From Glebionis coronaria (lineage: Eukaryota > Streptophyta > Magnoliopsida > Asterales > Asteraceae), in assembly GCA_025667525.1 (NCBI GenBank), contig CM046879.1, forward strand, positions 387,089,039-387,153,038: a stretch of DNA of 64,000 bases, in the 5' to 3' direction. Below the pieces are notes generated by a model. That model saw only the letters and a program-made list of their open reading frames with translations, was not told the origin of the DNA and did no database searches. A program made the translations under genes and the position numbers. Below are positions 22,801 to 33,888 of the stretch, piece by piece. Position 1 is the first letter of the stretch. Each line of letters starts with the position of its first letter.

Positions 22801-23380
22801 TTTAAACATCAGTGCAGTCATGTTTATGGCAAGTAATCAGAGTTTGATGGTGCATTCATGTTTTATTAGGCCGTCTCGACACCATTTAAATGGGTCGAAC
22901 TGACCCATTAATATAACTTCAGCCCGTACAGCAGCAGGCCCTGCTGACGAATAGGACACAGGCCCAAAATAGGCGCAGCCAACAACAATAAAGATATGAC
23001 TATGAAGCAAAAGCCCAGCAACAAAGCCCATTAAATCAAATGAAGGAGATCAGATATCAAGAGCTTTATATAAGACGCAAGTCTTCATTCCATTATTTTT
23101 CCATTGTTTTTTTTAAGAATAGGTATATATAAAAAAAAACAAAACGCAGCTTCATTATTACATGTTTGCTTTTTTTTATTTTTAGGAAGTAGAGTAGATA
23201 TAGTGGCTTAACAGACGCAGCTTTATTTTTTTAAATTCCCTATCTTTTAGATAGTAATACACGCAGATAGATCTTATCCCCTCTTTTCTTGTCCTTGCGG
23301 TTTTTAGAGAGTAAGTTGCAGATTCTTTTTTTATTTATTTAACATTCCATATTTGAGATCTATCACAGATGGGGAGATCA
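22801..23380. other. Unassigned sequence, partly degenerate tandem repeat, left flank of E6
   Basis: I see no coding. From about 23075 units starting ACGCA[AG] and T-rich in the middle recur at 23075, 23144, 23215 and 23261 (spacing 69, 71 and 46 bp). Similar units appear right of E6 at 52431 and 52498 (67 bp). The last five bases, GATCA at 23376-23380, are the E6 target duplication. Confidence 0.55.
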
Positions 23381-26300
23381 TGTGACAATCGGTCAATTTA
23401 TGATCGATATTTTATTCTCAAGTATTATTTAAAAACATTATTTCAATGTTACATTATGAACTCACTCATTTTTGGGAAGAAATTTGAGTTTACATCTTAA
23501 ACTAGCATCGACTACGTCTAAACCGGAGGACTCTACGTTACGTGCTTACGTTTACATACACCGTTTTGGTGACAGTCTGACTTTCAGAAAATAAATTTAT
23601 CCTTGAATATTATTTTCGAATTTAAAATTTGTGTTGGTTGATTAACTCACAAATTTACGAGAAGAGATTAAGACTTACGTGAATCATTTAACGTCCTTTA
23701 CGACTAAACCGGAAACCCTAGGTTTACTATTTATGTATTTGAACTCCGTTTTTTATGATACAATTTTTATTAGATTCGTTTTGTGCCGTTGATTCATAAT
23801 ATATAAAAACATTTTTCATAAAACGACCCGAGGGCACGCAAATCGAGGAAATTAGAATCGAGGAGTACCCGTAAATAAATGGGGATGAAACAAAACCACT
23901 TTTGCCCCACCCCCACTATCAAACGGCCAAAATAAGCCACACCACCCTTTTCGGGCAAGCTAACATGAGCTTGTAGGACACTTGTCCTCTTATTTTGACC
24001 AAAACAACTTAAGTAACAAAACTAGAAACAGACAAACCATTTTCTCCATTCACAACATGCAAACCACTCTCAAAACTCACAACTCTCTCTCTCTCACTCA
24101 TTTTGGCCGTCCACTTCTCCACCACAACACCACCACCATCAAAAATCTAGCCATAAACCAAGGCTATAATCAACATATGTTGAAGCCTAGTTGAAAAAAT
24201 GAAGATTGGAGGTGGTTATAACATGTGAAAAGGAGTTTCCATGGAGTTCCTAGGCTGATTTTCATGAAGATATTCATCCATTTGAAGTACCCAAGAAGTT
24301 CACTTGTCAAGTTGAAGGTTTGGTAACAAGGAACCAAGACTTGCACATCAAAATCCCATCATTTCATCACTTTGTTGGTATCGAGATTATTTCTTCCTAT
24401 CATCTTGTTATTTTGAATATGTAATCTTGTATTTTCTTTATTTATGTATATTTATATGATTATGAATGATGATCAAAAGCATTATGTGGGGATCTTGTGT
24501 TGATAAATTTGGTTAAAATGATTAAAAGCTACATGAAAGGATGTTAAAATCATGCTTAAATTAGTAGACTGTATAAAATAGTAAAGAACCCTAAGATAAC
24601 TTGTTAAAGTGGCTTGGATAAATTAATATACAGTAAGGTATGTGTCTTGTACATATGTGAGAGTTGGCCACTCAATGGAATCCATAAAATGAGTGAGATA
24701 TGATCAAAACAATATTGAAGTCCAAATCTGTATAGTCTGTTTTGGACGAACTGTTAGAGACATTTAGAGGTTGATTGAGCAGTAGCTAAAACTGAGTTAA
24801 TTGTAGCACATATCATGTAGTTTGTGTTTTCCAAAAATGAGCTTCTATCTCCTTGTAGAACTCAAGATATGGTAAAAATGGTGAAAGTGAAAATAATAAT
24901 CAGATTTGTAAAATAAATGTATATATTATAAAATGAGCACACAAATAAAACTAATATAAAATGTTTACCTAAAACCCACTAGCTTATATATTACATATAA
25001 ATAAGTATTTACTTTGATAAATTAATAAGACATTTTATAAAAATGGTAATTTGATAAGTTTATAACTTATAAAACTATATACATGAGTTTTACATCTTTT
25101 CGGCTAAAACCAAGAAATTAACGTTTTCGTCAATTAAAACTTAGATGGTCGGACCCGTCTAATGTAAACTTTTTACAACTCATATACTGATGTATAAGTA
25201 CATATTACAAGTAAAAACCGATAAAAACCAAGCTTTATAACATACGGACATTAACGGGCCAAATTAGCCTTATTGGACAATTTACCCAACTAATTTGGCT
25301 AAACACTAATGGACTTACTCATTGGACTTAACCCACTTGGGTCCAAAATGTGAGTATAGGGCTGATATTAAAAGGATAATTGGACTAATATAATGTAATG
25401 GGCTTATTGGTCCTTAACATTGTAAATAAGTTATACTAGTGAAACTAGTATAAAAATTTACCAACACATAACACTATAATGAGTGAATAAAGATTACAAT
25501 CCCACTTGATCATCATCATATTTATAAAATCGTCATATATAAACATAGCTATTATTTTTATAAAGTCATTGGACAAAATTCTAAGACCTAGTATTATTTA
25601 TATAGGTTTCCGTGATTGAAGCACGCCCGTAGCCGATAAACCGCCTTTCATAATCAACGTGAGTTCATAGCCTCGCACTCTTTTAAATGTTCTTATGAAA
25701 TGTTTTATAAATCCGCGAGGGAGATAAAATGTTAATTTTAATAAAATAGGACACCAGTTGTCCCGATTGTTTGCTTATTGATTTGGACCCGAATGATTAT
25801 ATGACTCGATGAATAATTATATGACCCGATGAATGAAATGAAAAGGATTATTATTAGTTAGGTTATGTCACTAAAAGTCCCATTAGCATGAATTGTTAAC
25901 TACTGGTATTTGGTAGACGCTTATGCATATAATAGTACTATTTGGGGAAGATCACCCCAGTTCGCGCCTTGACGGTTGATCCCCGTCGTGCCACATTGAT
26001 TGGTAAGCGAAATTTATGAGAAGATTTATATAAGCGTGATTATTGTGACGACACGCTGTTTTAGATGGGCAAATGATTTTCGGGTTAGCTACACGTTGTT
26101 TGTTATAGTAAGGTAGCAATGTCATGCGGCTTATAATAATCCAATAACGAAAATACTGCTATACGCATTGAATTACAATATATTGACTGACTAGCAATAC
26201 CGGGTCTTATTATTGATATTATGTTCGTGTTTTGGTTTTACATAACCATATTCATATAACGGTTTTTATTTAACTCTATACAACGTTATAAAACGGATTG

Positions 26301-26843
26301 TATGATGTTTTTACGACATTGGTTCGTATAATGGTTTTGAAGGCGAAAGCCTATTGTATGATTTACAACAAAGATTTGTATAAAATGTTTTTGGCTTATT
26401 TTATGGCCTATGACAAAGAATTGTACAGAATGATTTTCGGTAATAATTATATACCGATGATATGCTAATGGATTTCATTAAACTCTATGAATTCACTCGG
26501 CGTTTTCGCTGACCTTTTCTTTTAACATGTTTTATCTCAGGTACTTGAAGGTAATTCTCGGGAAGACGAAAAGAATGGAATACCATGACTTGAAGGTAAT
26601 TCTCAGGTACTTAAAATGTTCATGTACCGTACTTAAATAACAATTTCCATTCAAATGTTTTGTAAAACTTGTATAAAATACCATGACTTGGGACCTATGT
26701 AAATTTGATATTCATGAATGGAAAATGCTTTATTATTAAACGACGCGATTTTTAAGCGTTGTCAATGATTTGAGTAATGTGCTATCCCGTAACACCAACG
26801 ACTCTTCCGCTGAACTAAAGTATGAATATTTGAGGGTGTTATA
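23381..26843 (+). repeat. E6 5' LTR
   Basis: It is 3463 bp, from TGTGACAATCGG to GAGGGTGTTATA. Compared with the 3' LTR (3444 bp after removing E8 and one duplicated ATAAG), the first 280 bp differ at about 15 positions by eye, roughly 95% identity. No long ORF is present. Confidence 0.9.
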
Positions 26844-26846
26844 GTT

Positions 26847-26858
26847 TGGTACCAGAGC
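26847..26858 (+). promoter_or_regulatory. E6 primer binding site, tRNA-iMet type with a substitution
   Basis: TGGTACCAGAGC lies three bases after the LTR. The intact form in E9 is TGGTATCAGAGC, so one base differs. Confidence 0.75.
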
Positions 26859-27019
26859 TCTCGTTATAGAGAACGAAAGATTTTTAAAACCAAGGTTTTG
26901 AACAAAACATTTAAAAATCTTTTAACTATAAACATTTTTCTAAATGTATAAAAATCTTTTGACTATAACAGTGCCGAAGAATTCCCGAGTTACTGACAAG
27001 GCCAGACTGAGAAGTGTTA

Positions 27020-27062
<43 letters not shown>

Positions 27063-29246
27063 TCGATTATATATATGCATACGGTGTAATTTTATTACAT
27101 GATTGTTTGATGATTATTTCTATATTTATACGAGGTATTTATACGACGTAGATTGTCACAAGAAACTCTAACTCCCCTAGCAAATCAATCGAAGCTATTT
27201 CTGTAGGAATTCTAGCTATTCTAGATCTAAACTTAGTTGTGGATATTTATAATCCCAACAAAATGGTTGATATTCGTAGAAATGTTGATATTAGTTGATT
27301 GTGATCTTGAAGAAGAATTGGCGAGATTAAATCTGATATCGATGTCATGACGATCTTTCCTTATAGAGTGGAGTCTGACAAAACCTTACCACCTAGAAAG
27401 GTGTCATCTGATTCGGTGTCACCCAATTCTTAAATTGAAATCGAATAGGTAAAATGTTGCACTTGGGGTTGTCATTGGAACCATTACCCAAAAGCCTCAT
27501 GCAACTAGTACCTTTCGTAGAAGTCTAATTGAATGTGTGAGTCACTTCATACTAGTGACTCATTTGATAACTATTGTTGTAAGAGCTATAGGATTGGAAA
27601 TTAAGTGTTGTTCATATTGAACTTTTATTGCACATTGAAGGTCTAAGAAGAAGGTTGAAAGTATTGGAAAATGAGGTAGGATATCGCATTGAGTATAAGT
27701 TGATTGAAACTTGAAAAGAGTAAAGTTTAACTCGCATGGAATATGAGATTGTTAAGAGGAAGTCGTTAAGTCCTGTGATTGAATTATAAGGTTTTAATTG
27801 ATTGTTGGTTCATGTTAAGGGTTGTTCCTAGGCCATTTTCCAATGACGAGGATGCCTAGTGTCCAAGAAATAAATTGAAGAAATCTTCTTCTGAATTGGG
27901 ACCGATGGATCTCCCGGGACAGGTGGAACACCTAATGACTATTGTAGATTAGTATTCATTGTGGTATCTTTTAAAATCCCTAACTTAACTGAGACATCAG
28001 TTGGTAGGCTGAGTTTTTGGAATTGTATGACATGGCAAACATGTAATGTGTTACGGTATAATTTTGACTTGTTTGTGATTAATGAAAAGACTACCTTTGA
28101 TTACTAAATCCTACATGTATCGATGTTATCTATCTTTTCTTGCTTCTTCTTAATGTTCGCATTAGTGATGCAACCATTGAGCAAGTACTCATCTCTATTT
28201 GAGTTACGTTGTGGATTATTCTCTTTGTATTCTTGAGTGCCATCAAGGTCATGAACCTCATGATTAATTGGCTAAGCTCATTTCCTGATATATTATAGTT
28301 AGTTCTTGGTGAACAACTTTTCATCACTCTTTTGCAAATCACTCATTGTTTTATAAAGATACAATAGTATCCCTTGAGAAAAAAAAATTGAAATTTCATC
28401 ACCGTAAGGATTATTTAAAGTGAGATTTATAAGTGATCGTTATCGAAGTAAAGTTGTTATGAAATACCATGGAAAACATAATTGTTTTCATACCAAAGAA
28501 CATCTCTGTAAATTTATTTTTGATTCTTATTCAAGAATTAAGCATGAAATTATTTTTATTTTAAACATGATGACAAAGTTTTGACGAACTGATTATTACA
28601 TCGTTAATCCTAAAATTGTGTATAGTTGTGCGCCTACGTACATTTTGGAAGGGACCATGCAAGGCTGATTAGTAGTCACCATGAAATTATTAATAAACAC
28701 TAAATTTTCTTTGAAGGTTGTGAAGGATTAAATTTTATGAGATCTGTAAGAAGTGCAAAAATAGGGACATAATGTTAAAGACACCTACATATGTGCCCGT
28801 ACCATTTATTTTTCTGAATCGAATTTACACATTTGTGGAAATCGTCATATTTGACAATTGATATCCCCTTCTTGTCCAATTCTATCGTGGTGAGATTTTT
28901 TGGAAAAGTATTTGTTTACCGAGTGTTGATACCTGACTGAATGTATCGACGTTCCTATCATTTATTTTGATTAGATTTCATTTGAATGACCTGGGTAACG
29001 ATCCGAGGAGCTTTCGAATGCGTACTTAAATCATGAAAACATGGGATATATTCATATTCGTTAGTGTTTTCATCTGTATCTGATTTGAAATTCTCTCGCG
29101 TAGATTTTGCGTTGACCTTACTCTTTGAAGGTTAGTTATGTCTCCTTATATCCTTGAATTTGTGAAAGGATTATGAGTTATTATTAGTCATTTAAGAAGT
29201 TCACATCTTATCAACGGCACTAAAACTGAAAAGTTGGTAGTGCTAG
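26859..29246 (+). other. E6 internal region, 5' part (leader and unrecognisable gag)
   Basis: It begins with a non-coding leader containing a (TA)n microsatellite of about 18 units at 27023-27059. I can align no stretch confidently with gag; frames are short and full of stops. GCTAG at 29242-29246 is the left target duplication of E7. Confidence 0.6.
27023..27059. repeat. (TA)n microsatellite
   Basis: An uninterrupted run of about 18 TA units in the E6 leader, 165 bp after the primer site. A shorter atatatat follows near 27069. Confidence 0.95.
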
Positions 29247-29649
29247 TGATTTTACTAGTTTAATAACATTTAATACATGATTTTACTAGATTAAATTTTT
29301 TTCTTTGAATGTGTCCATTTAAACAACTAGCTTTTTTATAACTGAAAATTGTTCTTGTGTGTCTAATCGAATTGATTACTGGTTTAAGTGCGACTCAGTC
29401 GTCCTTTGGTTAAAAGAAATAGATTGGTCGTTGTAGTAAAATTAAATTGCAAAACTTTAAAGTAAATGACATGTAATTAAAACTAAAACTAATTAAAACG
29501 TAAATGGTGCATTATTAAAACTTTTAAAAGTAAATTAATTGATGAAGAGAAATTAAAACTTGACGAAAAGTAAATTTGACATTTTAATAAAAATGAAAAT
29601 TTGAAAACTTAAAGTAATGCAAACTTAGAAATAAAACTAAGACAAAATA

Positions 29650-30010
29650 TTAAATACCTACTGTCTGAATACCCTCCATCGGAATCCTTTCGGAATCTGA
29701 TCGGAATGTATGCCGTCGGAATGCATGCTTACCACTACTATCGGAATGATGATCGAAATCAGCGTCGGAATGAAGGTTCACAAATCCTATCGGAATGTTG
29801 ATGTCGGAATACTATCGAAATGAATGTGAAAGCATCGGAATAAAGAAAAATAAAGCTATCAGAATACTAATAAACACATCCGTCGGAATCCTGATCGGAA
29901 AAATGATCGGAATCCCAAACCCTAATCCGATACAATGTATCGGAATAATGGTCGGAATACAAAACCCCTATCCGATGGATACCATCGGAATAACTGAAAC
30001 CTTTTTCCGA
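29650..30010 (-). repeat. CGGAAT-rich hairpin array in E7 R/U5 (left LTR)
   Basis: Dozens of TCGGAAT/ATTCCGA-type motifs occur in 360 bp. Perfect inverted repeats include TCCGATGG/CCATCGGA with loop ATA (29971-29989) and CCGATAC/GTATCGG with a 3-base loop (about 29927-29943). The homologous array in the right LTR is at about 36955-37305. Confidence 0.8.
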
Positions 30011-30629
30011 TGGTTGGAGATTCGTAAATGAGTAAAAATAAAATAAGCTATAAACCAAATAAGCACTTATCTAAAAACTTAACCAAAATATGTATAAGAA
30101 AAAGCTAATAAGCCAAAGTTTAAAAACTTTTAAAAACACTAAATGATAAAAATATTTAAAAACAACTTTTTTATAAAATAACTTTTATAAACACTTAAGT
30201 AAATTTAAGAAAGACACAACTAAGCTATAAAATCAATAATCCGAAACAATCAAAAACATAAAAACATAACAATTAATCAAATAAGCATAACAATAAAAAC
30301 ATAAACATAAAGATTAAGAGAAACAAGAAGGGTAGGATGAGAGATTAAAAATAAAAACTTGATTAAAAATAAGATTCAACAATAAAAAGTAAAAGCAAGA
30401 ATTAAAGAACTTACAAATTTAAGGTGTAAGACATAAAATTAAATGACATTTAAGTAAATGACATGAAAATAAAGGTGGAAGAACTATGTGTCAAATAGTC
30501 AACACCTCCTTATGTGTCATTAGGAGGGTATTTATAGGTGATTAGGGAGGTTAGCATGTGTTGCTCCTTTCTTTCTTCTCTCGTCTTTTCGTCTTCTCTT
30601 CGACTTTTTCGACTTTGTCTCGGGATTAA

Positions 30630-30833
30630 TTAAACTCGTCTTATAATTTCTTCATTTATTAGACTTGAGTTCTTTGACTTCATTAAACTTCCGTCTTTAG
30701 AATTTTTCTTCGATAAATCTTCAGAATAGGCCTTGGACTTCCGTTCTTTTGGCACTCTTGATCTTTTGACTTCGTCTTTTGTCTTTTTCTTTGATAAAAG
30801 CCCGTGAAAGCCCGTGTTTTCTTCCCTTTTCAC
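30630..30833 (-). other. 67-codon frame in U3, conserved across the LTR superfamily
   Basis: A Lys/Ser/Glu-rich frame (GLLSKKKTKDEVKRSRV...KERKSKAYSEDLSKK) lies upstream of the TATA box on the sense strand. Related frames occur at 7793-7590, 21159-20956, 38120-37935 and 44815-44555. The E8 right LTR copy is frameshifted by a 1-bp loss near 50468. Because it lies in U3 it would be present only in the 3' LTR part of a full-length transcript. It could equally be conserved promoter DNA with a fortuitous frame, so I do not call it a gene. Confidence 0.35.
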
Positions 30834-30963
30834 ATTTTGATCCTAAATCACAACAAAAACACAAACCACACATAATTTTGACATTTACGACATAGAATAC
30901 ACGTTTTGGCTTGGTTATTATTATAATTAAGTGGTAAAAGGATAAGTGTTTTCACTCTTATTA

Positions 30964-33003
30964 AATCCCCTACACTTGACCATTGCAATGTCCTCATGCA
31001 ATGCATTTATTACAAATCAAGTTTTACATTTTCCATCATAATCAATCCACCTTGGCCTTTATTAAAGAGATTATAAAATATTCAAAGGAAGAAAACAAGT
31101 AAAAAGATCAAATACTTACCTTAGGGTTTTGGAATGTCATGAATGTTTATCACCCTCAAGTTTCGCGTTCCCCAAACCAAGCTTAAAAACGAGATCATTG
31201 TTATTATAAGTTAGCAAACTAAAACAAACTCATGTGGCCTAATTATTCACTTAGACTCCCTTATTCCTAGGTGTATCTCTTATATTTTATTATTGTCTTG
31301 AATGATCACGAAGATGCATTGTTGACTTATTTCGATAGTTATTTAGGCTGAAAATAAAGTAGGACGATTTAATCAATAGTTAGCTAAAGGATAAAATCTT
31401 TTAAAACTGCTTCTCGGGACCTCATAAAGTTCATATCTTGGCATAACTCGTTTCATGATATGAGGCCTTTCTCGGACCGATATTTGGCATTGACTACATA
31501 CTTCAAATCTTGAGAGACGTTCATTAAATAATGGTCTTCTCTTCATAATAGGAATTTCTTCACTTGAAGTTTTGAGAGATTCTTCATACTTGGACCACGA
31601 CTTCTTAATTTTTCTCCAATCTTTATTTGGGATTTTGATTTACAACGATCTGCCTCCTTTTAGGACTTGGATATATTTATCCTCATACCTTGTTAGGGCC
31701 TTTTTCGATAGACTTCTCCATGATCTTTACGAGAGTATTTGCTTTTCGTCGTGTGTCTCGATCCTTCATATTGATTTTTGATAAATGATTCTTCACATCA
31801 CTTGGGATCTTTAGCAACAAAATGTAGCCCTCATTCCTTGATAGGGCCGTTTCGGACTCGCCAATCTTCGCATCCCGCTTCAATAAGTTATGCCTTGGCT
31901 ATGAACTCTAATTAATACCGAGCAACTTTTAAACGATCTTGGGCTAGAAGTTAAGTAACATTTCAAATCGTAAAACCTTACTTATTGCAATTAAATTTAT
32001 TAACAAGCGATGGGAGAAAAAGCTCATAATTAACTTACATAAATTCATGAAAGAATACCAAACTTATAATTGACTCTATCATCTCTCGTTCTCCACAATT
32101 TAAAATCTCAAGGAATGAGACTCGTGGATGCTTAGCCTATTAAATAAAAGTTTTGGGTTTTCAAGTCATCTATAGGATCTTGCAAATTCTTCGACTCTTT
32201 CAAGTTTAGAATCCGCATTTTAAAGTTCCCTTGATAAACCACTTTCTTGGATCAATTTTAGGAACTTGCGAAAAGTTCTTGTTCTTAACCCGTAAGAGTT
32301 AAGACTTTCGCGATTTAAAGTTCCCTATATAAAAGCCTAGCAAAACTTACTTAAACACGTTAAGGATACTAGCTAGAGTAAACATGGATAAGTAAACTCG
32401 GGTTGAGTCAAAAGATTCACAACGTTGAAAAATTAAAACCACTTTATTAAAATTTATTCTAGCAAAGAAAAAAAATAACTATAACAAAGGTAAATACTAA
32501 TAGGCCAAAATAGATCAAAAATTTTGAAAAATGTCAAAAAATCAATTTTTCGGTTAAAATGAGGACAAATACATAGAAAAGCCCACTTAAATTCGATAGA
32601 AGTTCCCCTACACTTATTATAAACATTGTCCTCAATGTTTAAGCATGTGGAAGTAAACTCCCCTACACTTAGGACATTGTGCACGTTGTTTAAATTTTGC
32701 TAAGAAAGAGACAACTAAAGTGATTCCTATTTTAATATTGAAGAATATAAAATAGAGAATCAAAAGAGTTTAGGATAGAACCGGGAAGACGGGAACAAGG
32801 GATCACGGTTCGTCCAAAGTCATCAAGAATGGATCTTTGAAAGCTCGAATCCCTGCACATGATAAGAAAGAAAACAACAAACACATACTAGGGTCTCTCC
32901 ATACACTTATTATAAAAACAAGGAAAAAGGATAGATACCGTGGGTTGCCTCCCGAGAAGCGCTTGTTTTTGTTCACCGAGTCGTGAGCCTGACTCGACCT
33001 TGA
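30964..33003 (-). other. E7 3' non-coding block shared with E8, with repeated polypurine-like motifs
   Basis: About 2 kb aligns with E8 44947-46975 over most of its length (for example around ctgcttctcgggacctcat and ttgcctcccgagaagcgctt). On the sense strand the motif AAGTGTAGGGGA lies next to the LTR (30966-30977) and recurs at 32604-32615 and 32659-32670, with a variant at 32894-32907. Short frames are conserved on both strands (31883-31683 sense, MKRDAKIGES; 31572-31781 antisense), but they diverge or shift between copies. No known domain. Confidence 0.7.
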
Positions 33004-33867
33004 CTAGCATAGGAAGAAGCTTAAAGAACATCCACCGGGATCAAATACATGGTTTTCATCCATCAAGTAGCACAATCTTAAGGCGAACAAGGCAAGCCAA
33101 AGAAGCGTAGGCAAGGTTCCCTTAAGCAGGTGTGGAGCACGGTGGTAGCAAGGGTGATGAGATGCAAGCGTATCTCTAAAAGTTCTAAAAATCTTTCCTT
33201 TTATTTCATCATATGGATACTGAGATGGCTTAGAAATTGAAATACCGAGATCAAACACCTTTTCGTTTAGGGGAAAATAACACTCAGGCTCAATAGACCT
33301 TGAAGAAGATCCGCTCATAAAGCGCACAATCTCATCCTCAGAAGGGGGATAGAGAGGTGTCAAGACATAAGTACTACGGATATCGGTGTCTTCCGGCTTC
33401 TTCTCCTTTGAAATGGGTTTCTTCATATCCAAAGGAGGATAAAGAGCATCATCAAAGTCCAAAGGAGAAGAATCATTCTCATTTGGGAAGTAAGTGTTGA
33501 GAAAAGTAGCAAAGTCTTCCTCAAATGAGTAGTCATCCAAAGTAGGATCAGGTATTGTTGTCGGAGGATCTTCATCAAAAGTAGGTGCAAGGTCATCATG
33601 TGAAGAATCACTCGAAAGAGTATCGACATCATCAAATTCATCATATGTTGGCATGTCTTTATACTCAGAAGAAAAATTTTCAGAATCATCCATGTCATAA
33701 CTAGAATCATCATCATAGTCATCATAAATTGGAGGAGACTCATGAATTGGTGGATGATCTAAATTGAAGAGAGAATCATCCACATCATCTTTGAACAGTA
33801 GATTATCATAGCAAGAATCGAAAAGAGGATTGTTGTAGACGACAAAATCATCAAACACATTAATCAT
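33004..33867 (-). CDS. E7 acidic ORF of unknown function
   Basis: The frame has 287 codons and is strongly acidic, with Asp/Ser-rich runs (YDDYDDDSSYDMDDSENF) and one NNPLFDS motif near the N terminus. The C terminus reads NHVFDPGG, and a similar FDPGG occurs in the E8 ORF just after its internal TGA. It is in the same frame as gag-protease and separated from it by a TAA (33889-33891) and 7 codons, so it may once have been the C-terminal part of that polyprotein, where Athila elements have a spacer before RT. No catalytic motif, signal peptide or membrane segment is visible. I do not know its function. Confidence 0.6.
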   Translation of the reverse strand: MINVFDDFVVYNNPLFDSCYDNLLFKDDVDDSLFNLDHPPIHESPPIYDDYDDDSSYDMDDSENFSSEYKDMPTYDEFDDVDTLSSDSSHDDLAPTFDEDPPTTIPDPTLDDYSFEEDFATFLNTYFPNENDSSPLDFDDALYPPLDMKKPISKEKKPEDTDIRSTYVLTPLYPPSEDEIVRFMSGSSSRSIEPECYFPLNEKVFDLGISISKPSQYPYDEIKGKIFRTFRDTLASHHPCYHRAPHLLKGTLPTLLWLALFALRLCYLMDENHVFDPGGCSLSFFLC

Positions 33868-33888
33868 ATTCGTTGATTCTCTTCCATT

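Larger units (their letters stand above)
29247..30963 (-). repeat. E7 3' LTR (left copy)
   Basis: The sense strand starts TAATAAGAGTG at 30963 and ends CTAGTAAAATCA at 29247. The TATA box TATAAATA is at 30529-30536, leaving about 430 bp of U3 and about 1.28 kb of R/U5. The terminal 12-mer TGATTTTACTAG (plus strand) is repeated at 29278-29289. R/U5 contains many CGGAAT motifs and hairpins. Confidence 0.92.

Noticed and set aside
22837..23031. 64-codon minus-strand frame near E6's left flank
   Set aside because: No domain, no partner sequence, and it overlaps sequence with no coding character.
27023..27059. (TA)n run as a replication origin or matrix attachment site
   Set aside because: A simple microsatellite in a decayed leader; nothing else supports a function.
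31572..31781. Antisense frame shared by E7 and E8 (also 45546-45761) as a gene
   Set aside because: It is antisense to the element, and similarity reflects the generally conserved 3' block; the C-terminal ends differ between copies.
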